This document shows, piece by piece, positions 49,883 to 61,800 of a DNA stretch of 64,000 nucleotides (the stretch's first letter is position 1; every line of letters starts with the position of its first letter). The position numbers and the translations under genes were made by a program. The stretch comes from Marinomonas rhodophyticola (lineage in GTDB: Bacteria > Pseudomonadota > Gammaproteobacteria > Pseudomonadales > Marinomonadaceae): NCBI RefSeq assembly GCF_026113935.1, contig NZ_JAPEUL010000004.1:434001-498000 (forward strand). The letters are read 5' to 3'. The notes beneath the pieces were generated by a model that was not told where the DNA came from, did no database searches, and worked only from the letters and a program-made list of their open reading frames with translations.

Positions 49883-50560
49883 TCAATCGTTATTTTCGAA
49901 GCGGTAGCCTGCGCCGTAAACAGAATGAATAACATTTAATTCAGGTGCCACTGCAGAGATTTTTTTACGCAGTTTTTTGATGTGGCTATCAATAGTGCGG
50001 TCGCTGACGACACGACTGTCGGCATAAATACTCTTCATTATGAGGTCTCGACCAAATACACGACCAGGTTCTTTGATCAGTAATTGAAGTAGCTGGAATT
50101 CGACGGTCGTTAAGTCGATCAAATCACCTTTGTAGGTCGCACGTAGACGATCAACATCTAGATCAAAGCCATCTGTTCTAGGGGATTCAGCTTGATCCAA
50201 TTCAACGCGACGTAAGTTGGCTTTAACGCGCGCCACGATTTCACGTGGACTGAAAGGTTTGCATACATAATCGTCAGCGCCCATTTCTAAGCCAATTAAA
50301 CGATCGATTTCTTCCGCTTTTGCAGTCACCATAATGATAGGAACACCGCTAAATTGACGAACTTGTTTGCATATTTCTACGCCGTCCAAGCCTGGAAGCA
50401 TCAAATCCAACAAAATGATATCAACTTGGTTGTTTTTGATGTAATTAACGGCGATGTCTCCACGATCAAGGTGATGGTGCTCGTAACCCGCTTGATCTAA
50501 ATAGGCTGCCATTAATTCCGCTAGTTTTGGTTCATCTTCAATAATCAGTACTTTGCTCAT
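49883..50560 (-). CDS. baeR: OmpR-family response regulator, BaeR-like
   Basis: A 225-residue regulator with receiver VLIIEDEPKLAELMAAYL (acidic pocket), LLDLMLPGLDGVEIC (acceptor Asp), MVTAKAEEIDRLIGLEMGAD and the switch Lys in DDYVCKPFSPREIV. A winged-helix domain follows (EFQLLQLLIKEPGRVFGRDL). The sequence is very close to E. coli BaeR, a regulator of envelope stress and efflux pumps. The kinase gene lies 31 bp upstream on the same strand. Confidence 0.9.
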   Translation of the reverse strand: MSKVLIIEDEPKLAELMAAYLDQAGYEHHHLDRGDIAVNYIKNNQVDIILLDLMLPGLDGVEICKQVRQFSGVPIIMVTAKAEEIDRLIGLEMGADDYVCKPFSPREIVARVKANLRRVELDQAESPRTDGFDLDVDRLRATYKGDLIDLTTVEFQLLQLLIKEPGRVFGRDLIMKSIYADSRVVSDRTIDSHIKKLRKKISAVAPELNVIHSVYGAGYRFENND

Positions 50561-50591
50561 AATCTTATTCGTTCCTATTCATTTTAAGGGA

Positions 50592-51997
50592 CTAGTTTAA
50601 AGGGAATTCTATTCTTATTCCTAAGCCACCAGCAGGGGAGTGATAAGCACTGATCGTGCCCTGATGCCCATCCACAATATTAGAGCAAATAGCAAGGCCT
50701 AAACCTCTACCACCTGTTGCTCTGTTCCTTGAATTTTCGACACGGAAAAATTGTCTGAAAATTTTGTCTTTATCGTTTTCATCGACACCTGGGCCGTGTC
50801 TTCAAAAAGAATAATGGCTTTTTTATTCTTTTTGGATAACTTAATTGTGAGCTTTCCTGGTGCGTTTGTATATTTTAATGAATTATTCATTAAGTTCGCA
50901 AAAAGCTGATGCAATCGATCAGAATCCGCATTCATAACAATAGGGCTTTTTTGCGAATATTCAAATGCTAATTCTAGGCCAGCCTCATTGAAGGGTAACG
51001 TCATAGATTGAACGGTTTGTTCAATAATCTCATTTAACGACGTGTCTTCCATTTGGTAGCTTAAATTCCCCATATCATGCATAGATAACTGGTTTAAGTC
51101 ATCAATTAGACGCGCGATGTGAAGTGTCTCTTGCTGCAATGATGCAAGACTTTCCGGTGTGACTTTAATGATGCCATCTTGCATGGCTTCTATTTCGCCA
51201 CGAAGAATTGCCACTGTGGTCCTTAGTTCATGCGCTGTGTCGGCTACCCAGCGCTTACGGGCTTCGCGGGTATGCTCAAGGGTGCAGGCCAAGTTGTTAA
51301 AATCACAACTTAGCTTTGCCAGCTCATCTGAGCCTTTTACTGCAATTCGAGTTTCGAATTTTCCTGCGGCCAATTTTTTTGTCGCTTGTTGCATAGACGT
51401 GATGGGCCGACTCAACCATTGCGCCAAAGGCCAAGTGAGTAAGGCTGCAATAGCCAGCATAAATGCAGAGATGAGTAAAAATGCTTCACCTTGTTGACGC
51501 ACGAATCGTAGCGTTTGATCTTGCACAAGCTCTCTAATGGAGCGCAGTCCAACATACCCCACTATTTTTTTATTTACTTTTACAGCATGTGTTTCAGCAT
51601 CGGTGAAACGTACCTTACCAATAATAGGTTTTTGTTGGCTATCATAGAGCAGGAAACGCTGACGATAATATTGTGATGGATAAATCAAATCCAAATTCGG
51701 TGTGCTAGGCGGCGGGATTAGATCGCGTAAGTTGTCCAGTTTGGCTTGATGCCATTCGCTTTCCATACGGCTTTCTTGAACAAGAAAATACCAGTCATCG
51801 TAATAGATGTATAGGTTAGCCGTTCTGTTTGCCATTTGTTCTAAAAAGTCACGATCGCGTTCTGTTGCATAGGATACAAATCCTCTGTCAAAGCTCCACT
51901 GAAAGACTTGCCACATAGAAACAATAAGCAAAATATTACTCAAAACAAATACAGCGAATAGTTTATGACGAATCTTTAACCCTTTGGTAATGGTCAT
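50592..51997 (-). CDS. baeS: Envelope-stress sensor kinase, BaeS-like (one frame break)
   Basis: Two membrane helices (residues about 12-30 and 172-195) enclose a periplasmic domain with YDDWYFLVQES. HAMP (LAAGKFETRIAVKGSDELA), the H box DTAHELRTTVAILRGEIEAM, and NNSLKYTNAPGKL follow. Near 50803 the frame shifts: one missing base would turn EDTAQVSMK into the expected EDTGPGVDENDKDK, and the repaired frame runs through RGLGLAICSNIVDGHQG to a stop at 50592. The full length is about 468 residues. Confidence 0.88.
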
Positions 51998-52227
51998 GGC
52001 TGGGGCTGAAATCCTATTATGTCCTGTTGAGGTGTCGCAGACAGGGGATGAAAAAAATCGATAAACAATTACTTATGCAAAGCAAAATTATGAGCAATTC
52101 TAATCGTCTGTTTACTATACAGTTTTTGAGTGAAAGCTGGCTACTTGGTTGGAGTGTAAATAATGAGGATTTCCAATCAAGAGTTTCCTTTAGTATTATG
52201 CGTCAATTTTGTATTTTAGGTCTATTT

Positions 52228-53129
52228 ATGGCTGTTTTATCTGTGTTCAAAGGGTTAGTTTCGTTTGCCTTGATTGTCTTAAACACCTTGGTTTGTTTTG
52301 TGCCTGTTATGCTTTTGGCGCTGCTGAAATGTATTTTGCCATTGGCATCGGTACGCGCATTGTTAAATAGGATGTTGGATAACATTGCTACGTTCTGGAT
52401 AGGGGCAAATAATATCAACCAGCGTTACCTTGGTCGTTCGGTTATTGATGTGTCTGGGGTCAATGATTTTGCATTAAATGATTGGTATATGGTAACGGCT
52501 AATCACCAATCTTGGGTGGATATCCTTGTTCTGCAGAGACTTTTTAATCGCCGCATTCCCTTTATTAAGTTTTTTTAAAAAAGAGCTTATTTGGGTACCT
52601 TTTATCGGTTTGGCTTGGTGGGCATTAGAATTTCCATTTATGAAACGTTACAGCGCAGAGTTGCTTAAAAAAGCCAGAACTAAAGGGAAAAGACATTGAG
52701 GTAACAAAAAGAGCTTGTGACAAATTCCAGTATTTTCCTGTGTCGATTATGAATTTTTTAGAAGGGACGCGCTTCACAACAGAAAAACATGACCAGCAAT
52801 CTAGTCAGTATAAGCATCTTCTTATGCCTAAAGCAGGAGGTTTGTCCTTTGCCTTAAATGCTATGGATGGGAAGTTGCATCAATTGATTGATGTGACCAT
52901 TGTTTACCCCAACGGTATTCCGAGTTTTTTTGATTATCTTTGTGGCAAGGTGTCCTTAATAAGAGTGCACGTTAGAGTTATGCCGATTGAGAGCGCCTTG
53001 CTTGGTGATTATCAAAATGATGGCGCTTATCGAACCTATTTTCAGCGCTGGGTTAATGATCTTTGGCAGCAAAAAGATCAGCAGTTCGAATATTTATTAC
53101 AGGCCGAGGCGGAGCATCTCGATCAGTGA
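52228..53129 (+). CDS. yihG: YihG-like acyltransferase (two frame breaks)
   Basis: A membrane acyltransferase of the PlsC superfamily, probably a lysophosphatidic acid acyltransferase. A membrane helix (residues 10-35) precedes [15 protein letters not shown] (catalytic HxxxxD-type block), NFLEGTRFT and [13 protein letters not shown]. Breaks occur at the T7/A6 junction at 52572-52580 and the AAAA at 52687-52690. Correcting each by one base joins [17 protein letters not shown] and [18 protein letters not shown] at 52228 is preceded by AGG. The product is about 300 residues; E. coli YihG has 310. Confidence 0.85.
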
Positions 53130-53239
53130 AGAACAGACTTTCTTCTGTATCCTTCAATCATTCGAGAATTGTATCTTTTCTCTTTTCTTAAAATGTCTGA
53201 CTCTATTTTCTCAACTCTTAATTTGTCGAGGCGCTTGGT

Positions 53240-54406
53240 ATGGATATCTCTCATTTATTGACTTCTCATTCACGAAGCATGGAAGCCTCTTTGGTTCGTG
53301 AGCTGCTGCATTATAGTCAACAGCCAGATATTCTATCTTTGGCGGGTGGTTTGCCTGATGAAAATCTGATGCCAGTTTACCCAGACTTGAAGCAATTAAC
53401 AGACAGCCGACAATATGGCCCAAGCGAAGGTGAAAAAGATCTACGAGAATGTATTGTATCTATTGTTGCAGATCGAGGCATCCAAACATCAGCAAATAAT
53501 GTGCTGGTAACCAATGGCTCTCAGCAAGGTTTAGATATCGTTAGTCGTTTGATTTTGGACGTAAACTCGACCATTTTAACCGAGCAGCCGACGTATCTCG
53601 CTGCTTGTCAGGTGTTTAAATTGCAAGGAGCGAAGGTTCAAGATGTCCTATCGGATGCAGAAGGAATGTCTGTTTCAGCTTTGCGCGATGCGATTGAAAA
53701 GCACCATCCGAAAGCGGTTTATTTGATTCCCAATTTTCAGAATCCAGCAGGGCATTGTTATAGCTTGGAGCGTCGACGCGAGATAGCTGCTTTGCTTGAC
53801 GAGAAAAACATATTGTTGATCGAAGATGATCCGTATCGTGATCTTTGTTATGACAATGTCGACCTTACGCCTATTTCAACTTTGATAAAACAAGCACCCT
53901 GGCTGTATATGGGGAGTTTCTCGAAGGTTTTGTGGCCAGGATTGCGTACTGGCTATATCGTTTCTTGTGAGGTTTTTTCTCCTTACTTGGTTAAAGTAAA
54001 GCAAGCGGTTGATCTTCATACCAACCGTCTTAGTCAGAGTATGATTACGCAGTTCTTTAAGTCTGGACAATATCCAGATCACGTTATCAAGCTCCAACAA
54101 GCCTATAAAGAAAAGCGAGATGTAATGGCGGAGGCTTTGAGTGTGCAGCTTGGGGATCTCGTTGAATTTTCACTTCCGGCTGGCGGCATGTTCTTTTGGG
54201 TGAAATTGCCCAAAGGTGTTTCATCGCAATTAGTGCTAACAGAAGCGTTGAAAGATAAAGTTTTGGTTCTTCCTGGAACGCCTTTTTTTCCCTGCAAGAG
54301 TCCACTTGATGATTCGTTTCTAAGATTGAGCTTTGCTCGTGTTTCACCAGCGCAAATCCATCAAGCGATTGCTGTTCTTGCGAAAGTGATTCGACGGCTT
54401 ATTTAG
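53240..54406 (+). CDS. PLP-dependent aminotransferase, MocR/LysN-like fold type I
   Basis: A 388-residue aminotransferase with ILSLAGGLPDENLMP at the N-terminus, NGSQQGLDIVSRL, PNFQNPAGHCYS, DDPYRDL, and the cofactor Lys in YMGSFSKVLWPGLRTGY. The pattern is that of stand-alone LysN/aromatic aminotransferases close to the MocR C-terminal domain. No GntR DNA-binding part is attached. The substrate is not clear. It is separated from its neighbours by more than 100 bp on each side. Confidence 0.9.
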   Translation: MDISHLLTSHSRSMEASLVRELLHYSQQPDILSLAGGLPDENLMPVYPDLKQLTDSRQYGPSEGEKDLRECIVSIVADRGIQTSANNVLVTNGSQQGLDIVSRLILDVNSTILTEQPTYLAACQVFKLQGAKVQDVLSDAEGMSVSALRDAIEKHHPKAVYLIPNFQNPAGHCYSLERRREIAALLDEKNILLIEDDPYRDLCYDNVDLTPISTLIKQAPWLYMGSFSKVLWPGLRTGYIVSCEVFSPYLVKVKQAVDLHTNRLSQSMITQFFKSGQYPDHVIKLQQAYKEKRDVMAEALSVQLGDLVEFSLPAGGMFFWVKLPKGVSSQLVLTEALKDKVLVLPGTPFFPCKSPLDDSFLRLSFARVSPAQIHQAIAVLAKVIRRLI

Positions 54407-54595
54407 CTATCAGTCGCTCGTGTGCGTGTTGACGCTGCCGGTTGAGTGTCTATATTGGCTAGGTTTTTTGTTCCATAGCATTTTTGTTGTGGTAAGGCTG
54501 GCTTTTTATTGTATTTATGCTTGGCTAGCAGTTCCTTCTTTTTCGGCGACACGTTAGAATCTTATTTTTAAGATTGTATAGAATAGGAATATGTA

Positions 54596-55312
54596 ATGGG
54601 CAGAGCCTTTCAAAACCGCAAAGAGTCCATGGCAAAAACGTCTGACCAAAAAGCCAAGGTTTACAGCAAATACGGCCGTGAAATTTATGTATGTGCAAAG
54701 TCCGGTGGTATTGATCCTAATGGTAATTTGGCGTTGCGTTCACTGATCGAGCGTGCGAAAAAAGATCAGGTGCCTACTCACGTTATCGATAAAGCGATTG
54801 ATAAGGCGAAAGGTGGCGGTGGAGAGGATTTCGACACGGCTCGCTATGAAGGTTTTGGTCCTGGCAACACCATGGTGATTGTGGATTGTTTGTCTGATAA
54901 CCCAAACCGTACTTTTGGTGACGTGCGTACCTGTTTTAACAAAGTAAAATGCAAAATCGGTAGCCAAGGCAGTGTGAGTCATATGTTTGATCACAGCGCT
55001 ATCTTTGTTTTTGCTGGCACTGATGAAGAAGCGGTATTAGAAGCTTTGATGTTGGCCGATGTGGATGTGACGGATATTGAGCTAGAAGATGGCAAAGTAA
55101 CGGTATTTGCGCCACATACTGATTATAGTAAAGCAAAAACGGCGTTAACCGATGCGTTTGGCGATATCGAATTTGAGGTCGATGAAATTCAGTTTGTCGC
55201 GCAAAATACAACAGAAATTCAAGGTGAAGAAGTTGAGCAGTTTGATCGCTTCTTGGATCTTTTGAACGACTTGGACGATGTTCAGCGCGTTTATCATAAC
55301 GCTGAATATTAG
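54596..55312 (+). CDS. YebC/PmpR-family protein (YeeN type)
   Basis: A 238-residue member of the YebC/TACO1 family: [40 protein letters not shown] and the [20 protein letters not shown] block. The N-terminus [11 protein letters not shown] matches the YeeN branch rather than YebC itself. Family members bind DNA as regulators or the ribosome to relieve stalling; recent work favours a translation role. The acidic C-terminus is complete. It is followed by a strong hairpin. Confidence 0.9.
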   Translation: MGRAFQNRKESMAKTSDQKAKVYSKYGREIYVCAKSGGIDPNGNLALRSLIERAKKDQVPTHVIDKAIDKAKGGGGEDFDTARYEGFGPGNTMVIVDCLSDNPNRTFGDVRTCFNKVKCKIGSQGSVSHMFDHSAIFVFAGTDEEAVLEALMLADVDVTDIELEDGKVTVFAPHTDYSKAKTALTDAFGDIEFEVDEIQFVAQNTTEIQGEEVEQFDRFLDLLNDLDDVQRVYHNAEY

Positions 55313-55316
55313 CATC

Positions 55317-55350
55317 AAAGGCCTTGGTGAAGTATTTCTCCAAGGCCTTT
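55317..55350 (+). terminator. Terminator after the YebC-family gene
   Basis: AAAGGCCTTGG (55317-55327) and CCAAGGCCTTT (55340-55350) are a perfect 11-bp stem with a 12-base loop and a short T-rich tail. It separates the YebC-family gene from the DUF1289 gene. Confidence 0.8.
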
Positions 55351-55373
55351 TATCTTTTTGTATGTTGGTAAAA

Positions 55374-55568
55374 ATGACCAAGCCTAAGCCTCAGTTAAAA
55401 TCTCCTTGTGTCAATGTGTGTCTTCTTAATGATGAAGATATCTGTGTTGGCTGTTATCGAACAGGTAAAGAAATCAGCCAGTGGGGAAGTATGAATAAAG
55501 CTTCGCAGCAGGCGGTGATGAAGAAGGTTCGTGAGCGAGAGGCCAAAAGCAGCTTGGTTTCTGACTAG
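55374..55568 (+). CDS. DUF1289-family small Fe-S or zinc protein
   Basis: A 64-residue protein with KSPCVNVCLLNDEDICVGCY, that is C-x3-C and C-x2-C, then RTGKEISQWGSM, the DUF1289 pattern. The Cys cluster should bind a metal. ATG at 55374 is preferred over one four codons upstream (55362), as the family starts near KPKPQLKSPC. The function is unknown. Confidence 0.83.
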   Translation: MTKPKPQLKSPCVNVCLLNDEDICVGCYRTGKEISQWGSMNKASQQAVMKKVREREAKSSLVSD

Positions 55569-55581
55569 CTGCTTCGAGTTG

Positions 55582-56821
55582 CTAGTGTTGGTCTTCTTGA
55601 TTTTTGTTTTTCAGCTCAATCCATTGCGACATGTATTGTGTGCTTTTAAGGCTGTGGTGTCGCAGCATTAATCCCAAAAAGTGTTTCTTTCTCAAGCTTT
55701 CCTTTAGCTGATATTGCAGCTTCAGTCTATTGATGAATTTCGGTTCCCATTCATCTGCTTGATAGCGGTTTTTTAGGATTCTAATGCCATTGTGTTGCAT
55801 TAATAGCCAGCTTTCTTTGTCTTGATAGAGAGAGACAGCGGCGTCGACAAAGGTTTCCATGTCATCGGTGATGACGCCATTCCATGGTAATTCCCCGTGC
55901 ATCGACTCTGCGCCAATGCTGGTGGTGATGCTCGGTGTGCCGACTTGCATGGCTTCCACTAATTTGCCTTTGATTCCCGCGCCAAAGCGTAATGGTGCTA
56001 GGCAAAGTCGCGCTTGTTGCATCACAGCTTGAGCATCTTCAGCCCAACCTTTTACTAAAAAGCCTTCTTTTGTGTTGTGTAATTGCGTGGCTTTTGGTGG
56101 AGGGTAAGCACCGTAAATATGCATTTCTGCTTTTGGCAGACGTTTGCGAATCTTTGGCCAAATTTCCGTTTTTAACTGCAAAACGGCATCCCAATTGGGT
56201 GCATGTCGAAAGTTGCCGATGCTAATAAAGTGTTGGCGCTCTTCGAAGCAGGGTAAAGAATCGATGTCTTGTGGTTTCGGCAGCATAAATGGCAGATGAA
56301 ATACGTGAGTTTCTGGTACGTGAAACTTATCCACTAATAGTTTTGTTTCGACTTCGGAAATCATCAAGGTCAAGTCGCAACGGTGGATAGCGGCTATTTC
56401 ACGAATGCCATGCTCACTAAAAAGGTCTTCAGGCGCAAATGGCCTATTTTGTCTAATCGCATCATGCCTAGCTTGTCGTAATGAGTGAAGGTCTTCCGTA
56501 TTCAGTACGCGTAGTGAATCTGGACTGAACTTTTCTACTCGCCAGCCAAATTGCTCCTCCATCATAAAGCGATCAAATATTACAATGTCTGCTTTTTTGT
56601 CTGCAATGTAGGTGTCAAATGAGGCACTGTTAAGTTCAATACGTTCGGCTTTTATGCCTAATTTGGAAAGATCTGTCATGTGCTCGGTTTGTTGAGCAGG
56701 TACTCGCAAAGGATATTTGCCATTGCTGTTTATAAAAGCACTGTAGCAGTTGCAGCATTCTACTGCCCGCGGCAGAAGAGTTGGGTTCAGGCCAGACGTA
56801 GCCGATGATAAGTAGGTGCAC
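55582..56821 (-). CDS. Glycosyltransferase, group 1 (GT4-like) (one frame break)
   Basis: The N-terminal part reads HLLIIGYVWPEPNSSAAGSR from a GTG at 56821, an N-terminal GT-B fold with the typical Gly-rich loop. After a frame change near 56700 it continues QQTEHMTDLSKLG. The C-terminal domain has FISIGNFRHAPNWDAV, VKGWAEDAQAVMQQA, and LAPLRFGAGIKGKLVEAMQ with the conserved Glu. The repaired length is about 413 residues. It is a probable polysaccharide or LPS sugar transferase, but no other surface-sugar gene is near. Confidence 0.83.
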
Positions 56822-56985
56822 GGTGATTTTTCTTGGCCTCTGTGAGCATTTGGTTCTGTATTTTAACGAGAATCAGGACATATTCGTCTGGCTATTGTAT
56901 CATGACGCACAGATTTGTCTTGCCTACCTCATTTGACGGGATAGTCGGGCAAGATGTAAGCAAAACATGACGTTGAGAAGATATT

Positions 56986-58189
56986 ATGATCATAAAACCA
57001 AAGATTCGCGGATTTATTTGTACAACAACACACCCAGTAGGTTGTGAGCAAAATGTAAGAGATCAAATTGCTTTTACTAAAAGCAAAGGGGCGATTGTAA
57101 ATGGTCCTAAAAAAGTACTCGTAATCGGTGCATCAAGTGGTTATGGCTTATCTTCTCGTATCGCTGCGGCATTTGGTTCTGGTGCGGCAACCATTGGTGT
57201 TTTCTTTGAAAAACCAGGCACAGATAAAAAGCCGGGGGACAGCGGGTTGGTACAACTCTGCAGCATTCGATAAAGTGGCGAAAGAAGAGGGTTTGTACGC
57301 GAAAAGTATTAATGGTGATGCTTTCTCAAATGAAGCACGTGATACCGTGATTGACTTGATTAAACAAGATCTTGGTCAAGTGGATATGGTGGTTTACTCT
57401 TTGGCTTCTCCGGTTCGCAAAATGCCAGATACAGGGGAAGTAGTGCGCTCTGTTCTTAAGCCGATTGGGCAGCCATACCGTTCTACGGCCATTGATACCA
57501 ATAAAGATGTGATCATCGAAGCGGAAATTGAGCCAGCTACTGAAGAAGAGGTTGCTGCAACAACGACGGTAATGGGTGGGCAAGATTGGGAGCTTTGGAT
57601 GTCGGCTTTGCAAGAGGCGGGCGTGTTAGCGCAAGGGGATCGTACAGTAGCTTATTCTTACATTGGTTCTGATATTACTTGGCCAATTTACTGGCATGGT
57701 GCGCTTGGCAAAGCAAAAGAAGATTTAGATCGCGCTTCTGCGGCTATCGATGTTCAATTGGCTAAGATTGGTGGTGGCGCGAATGTGGCAGTATTGAAGT
57801 CTGTGGTGACGCAAGCATCTTCCGCTATTCCTGTTATGCCTTTGTACTTGGCAATGGTGTTCAAGGTGATGCGTGAAAAAGGCCTTCATGAAGGCTGTAT
57901 GGATCAGATTTATCGTATGTTTGCAGAACGTTTGTACAACAATCATAATCCAGCAGAATTGACCGATGATAAAAACCGTCTTCGTCTGGATGATTGGGAA
58001 TTGCGTGAAGATGTTCAGCAAGCGTGTCGTGATCTTTGGCCGCAGGTAAATGACGCTAATCTCTTTGCCGAAACCGATTACCAACTTTATAAAGATGAGT
58101 TTTTGAAGTTGTTTGGTTTTGGTTTGGATGGCGTTGATTATGATGCTGATGTCAATCCAGAAGTTGACTTTGATGTTGTGACACTTTAA
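56986..58189 (+). CDS. fabV: Enoyl-ACP/enoyl-CoA reductase FabV (one frame break)
   Basis: FabV reduces trans-2-enoyl chains in the last step of fatty-acid elongation and is intrinsically triclosan-resistant. The N-terminal part has [19 protein letters not shown] and the NADH loop [14 protein letters not shown]. The C-terminal part has the substrate motif Y-x8-K in [13 protein letters not shown] and [18 protein letters not shown]. The frame breaks at the five-G run near 57236; removing one G reads [13 protein letters not shown]. Together about 400 residues. The intact remainder makes a sequence error likely, since FabV is often the sole enoyl reductase. Confidence 0.93.
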
Positions 58190-58217
58190 GTGTTGTGAGT
58201 TTTAGATAGTAAAGACT

Positions 58218-58243
58218 AAAAGGAGCTTTCAGCTCCTTTTTTT
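58218..58243 (+). terminator. Terminator of fabV
   Basis: AAGGAGCT and AGCTCCTT with a 3-base loop form an 8-bp stem followed by five or more T, 29 bp after the fabV stop. Confidence 0.88.
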
Positions 58244-58291
58244 ATGGCTTGTTATCTCCTATAGTGAAGGGGATTAGGCTTTGGAGTGTAT

Positions 58292-58871
58292 ATGAGATAT
58301 TCAATGGTGTTGTTCTGTGCTGTTTCTATGTTTGCGAATGCTCAGACAATTGAGCGTCAACCAGTGGATATTATTTATGGTAATCAGATAATCCGCACTC
58401 AACATCAAGTTGTCGTGAGACTCGAAAGACGAAGTGGCCGTTATTCCGGCAGAAAAGGTAAGAGATGGTTTGGGGCCAAATATTGTCATAACGGCGGATG
58501 GTCAGGGATTGTCTTATTTGGAAGAAAACGCGATCGCTGATCGCGAGCAAGCTATTTACGATGAAGTAAATAAGCGAACCGAAGAGGCGCCTTTTACGGT
58601 TTTGTTTACAGGTAATATTCCCGAAGAGATTCAAGAGAAACGTCTTCGGATGATGCCTGAAATTGGGATTTTTGGTGACCAAGTTGAACCTAAAAAAGAG
58701 CCTGTAGATGGCTCTGCTCCCAATGTTGGTGATTTCTCTCCTATCGGGAAAGGTGTTTCTTCTGGCCAATCTAGCGAGGCAGTCCAGTCTGGCGGGGCAG
58801 ATCAGCCTAATGGGGCAAAAAGTGCACCCGCTACGGATAAAGAGAGGCTTGAGCAGTTAATTGGCGGTTAA
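58292..58871 (+). CDS. Small secreted protein of unknown function (one frame break)
   Basis: ATG at 58292 with GGAG six bases upstream opens a signal peptide (RYSMVLFCAVSMFANA-QT). The mature part reads IERQPVDIIYGNQIIRTQHQ, then changes frame near 58417 to DSKDEVAVIPAEKVRDGLGP and ends in a Ser/Gly-rich, low-complexity tail. The repaired length is about 190 residues. It has no recognised domain. The last 15 bases overlap the convergent M16 protease end. Confidence 0.6.
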
Positions 58872-61800
58872 TTTATCCGGAGAGGTTTCTATCCAGCCTT
58901 GCGACGTTAATGCTGCTGGAAAGGCTTTGTTGTGAATGATGATGTTGCTAATACTCTCTGACCGCAGTTTGTTCTCTAGAAAATCTATGAAGTCTGTTTT
59001 GTCTATGGCTTCTACACTGTCTATCCATTCTTTCTTGGTGTGAAAATCAGGAGTGGGTTTGGCTATCTGATGCCATTCCTCTAAGGCGTTGTCGCTTAGA
59101 TTTTTGGCGGTCATATTGAGGCTCGTCTAGCAGTGCAATTTTTGTGGTGTCAAATTCTTCCTTAGTTAAGGCGAGAAGTCGTTTTTCCTCTTCCTTTAAA
59201 AAATCTTCAATAGTACTGATGATGGTTGCCATGTCTTGGTTTGGTGATTGCACCAGCAGCCCTAGAATTGGGGTGTTTCGAATGCTTAGGTCTTGTGCTC
59301 CAACGATGTAGCCTAGTTGTTTTTGGGTTCTAAGTTCTTGGTAGAATCGGCTGTTGACGAGCTTTCTTAGCATGGCGAAGTAAGCTTTTTCAGTGATGGC
59401 CTTGTTTGATGTTGACGTTTCTGGGCTTGTGTCAATCAAGGTATACAGCACTACATTGTCGCTGCTAGTTGATGTAAATGGATAGTGCATTTTTTGATTT
59501 GCTGGGATGGGTTTGGTTTGTATCTCGATTGGTTTTTTGGGGACCAATCGTCCAACAAAGCGCTGATGCAAGGAGTGGGCGAGGGCCTGAGTTTGCTCCT
59601 TGGTGACGTTGCCTGTGCTATAGCCAACTAGATCAAAGCTTGCGCGGGCCTCTTTTATATACTGTTGTAAGTCTTCAAATGACAGGTGGGGCAGGGCGTT
59701 TTCTAGTTGTTCTATTGTGAAGCTGTCTTTTGTAATAAGAGTGCTAAAGGTGCTATAGGCATTACTGTAGGCCTGTCTACTTTTTTGATTGGCAAAGTCT
59801 TTAGCTAATTGGGTTTTTATTTGAGCAAAGCGTTCGGCGCTTGGGCGAAATAAAAAAACTTGGTCTATTAGCCAAGTGGTATAGGTGTTTTGCTTATCTG
59901 AGTAGCCGCTTGTGCGTAAGGTCATGCCGTTTGCATGCGGGTAAAATTGATAGCCTAATCCAGCGATATAGGGTGAATAGGTTAATTCGCTTATGCTGTC
60001 GTTATAGAGTCGGCTCCATAGTTGATTCAGTAGGGCGTTTTGGGGGAGTCGGCGGCATGGTTAAATCGTATTGCAATAAAATTCATTGCTGTGGGTTTGC
60101 CAAAGCTTGGGTCGGACTTGTGCCAGAAAGTGAAGCCTTGTTGATGAAAGACAATGTTTGGTGTGGTGTCTTTTTCGGTGATTAGGTCTAGGTGTTCTGG
60201 AATAAAGCGATTTTTTTCTGGAAGAGTGACATGGGTATTTTTTACGGATAGGTTGATGAAGTCCAAAAATGCAGAGCTGAACTCATTGTTGCTATAGGTG
60301 CTTTGGTACCAAGGTTCAGTCTGCCATGTTGGTTTTTGCTTTGCCCAATGTTTGGGGAAGGCTTTGTTGGTAGCAACCTGCACTAATAGATGTTTTGTAT
60401 CGAGTTGTTTTAGTAGTTGGCGAACCTGTTTATTGTCGGCGGTCTTTTCAATGCGAAAGCTGCTTAGTATGTCAATAGCTGGAATTTTAAGTAGTTTTGC
60501 TGACAGCGTGCGAGCAAGGTTTTGTGGAGCGGTGTAGTTTTGATTGTTGTACATAAGTTGGCTAAGTTGCACCCCCTCTAATTGATACATGGGGTTGATT
60601 GGTGTTGATTGTAATAGGCCTATTGTGGCGAAAATGCGCTTCGCAACAGTATCTATATTTGTTAATCCGCTGTTTGTTAAGTGTGCCGTGACGGTGAAAA
60701 AAGCATTGTTTCCATAGTCTGGACTAACGCCTGCAGAGAGGCTGTTGATCAGTCCATCTGCTTTGAGTGAGGCATACAGAGAGCCCTCATTTTCGTTGCC
60801 TAAAATATACGATAAGTAGCGAGTGGGTCGGGTTTTGTAATGATTTTCTTGGGCGTCAATTTGGTATTGGAAGGATAGTGTATTGCTGTCTATTAGGGAT
60901 TGAACAAATTGTAGCTGTGGTTGGTTTGTTTTCATTAATGTTGGGTAATGTTGTTTTGTTGGTGTCTGTTTGCTGGGTATGTCAGAAAAGTATTGTTTGG
61001 CGAGAGTGGCCATGTCTTGGTGGGATAGATTGGTAACGAGTACAAGTGCCATATTCTCACTGAAATAGTGTTCGTTATAGAGTGTTAAGAGCTGTTTTCT
61101 TAGGGAGGCTTCAGGTCTGTCTTTTAATGTTTCAAGGTTGCCAACGGTAAATCGGCTGTACGGGTGTTTGGGATTGAGTAGTGTTTTAAAAGCTTGGTTG
61201 TTGCGGCGACTTTCGTCTTTCAGTTTTGCTTTATACTCTGAATCAACAGCGTTTTTTTCTCTTTGAGTTAAGGACTCGCTAAATAAGGGGGTCGTAAAAA
61301 ATTGTGCAAACCTATCTAGAGCGCCTTCGTATGCCGAAGGTTTAATGTCGAAATAAAAATTTGTTGTATCTGTACTGGTGTAGGCGTTATTTGAGCCGCC
61401 ATGATGGTTTATGTAGGATTGGTAGTCGCCCGGTTCTGGGTATTTTTCGGTGCCAAGAAACAGCATGTGTTCTAAAAAGTGTGCTAAACCTTGTTGATTG
61501 TCTGGGTCTTGAAAGCTGCCAACATTGACGGCTAACGAGGCTGAGAAGCGCTCTGCTTGAGGGTCGCTGACCAGTAGTACTTTGAGGTGATTAGGCAGTG
61601 TTATAAGGCGATAGTCATTTTTGTCTGTTAGGCTTTTGTTGGGGATCTCTAGCATGTTCATGCCTGTTGGAGAAGTGGAGAGATCATCGTCTTTTGCTCT
61701 GTTTATTTCGTTGCTCGTCTGTGTCGAACGTGCTGGTGTGATGCTTGTCATTATGGCGTTGCTTATATTTGGCTGAAGGTGGGTTTCTGTGGAGATAGAA

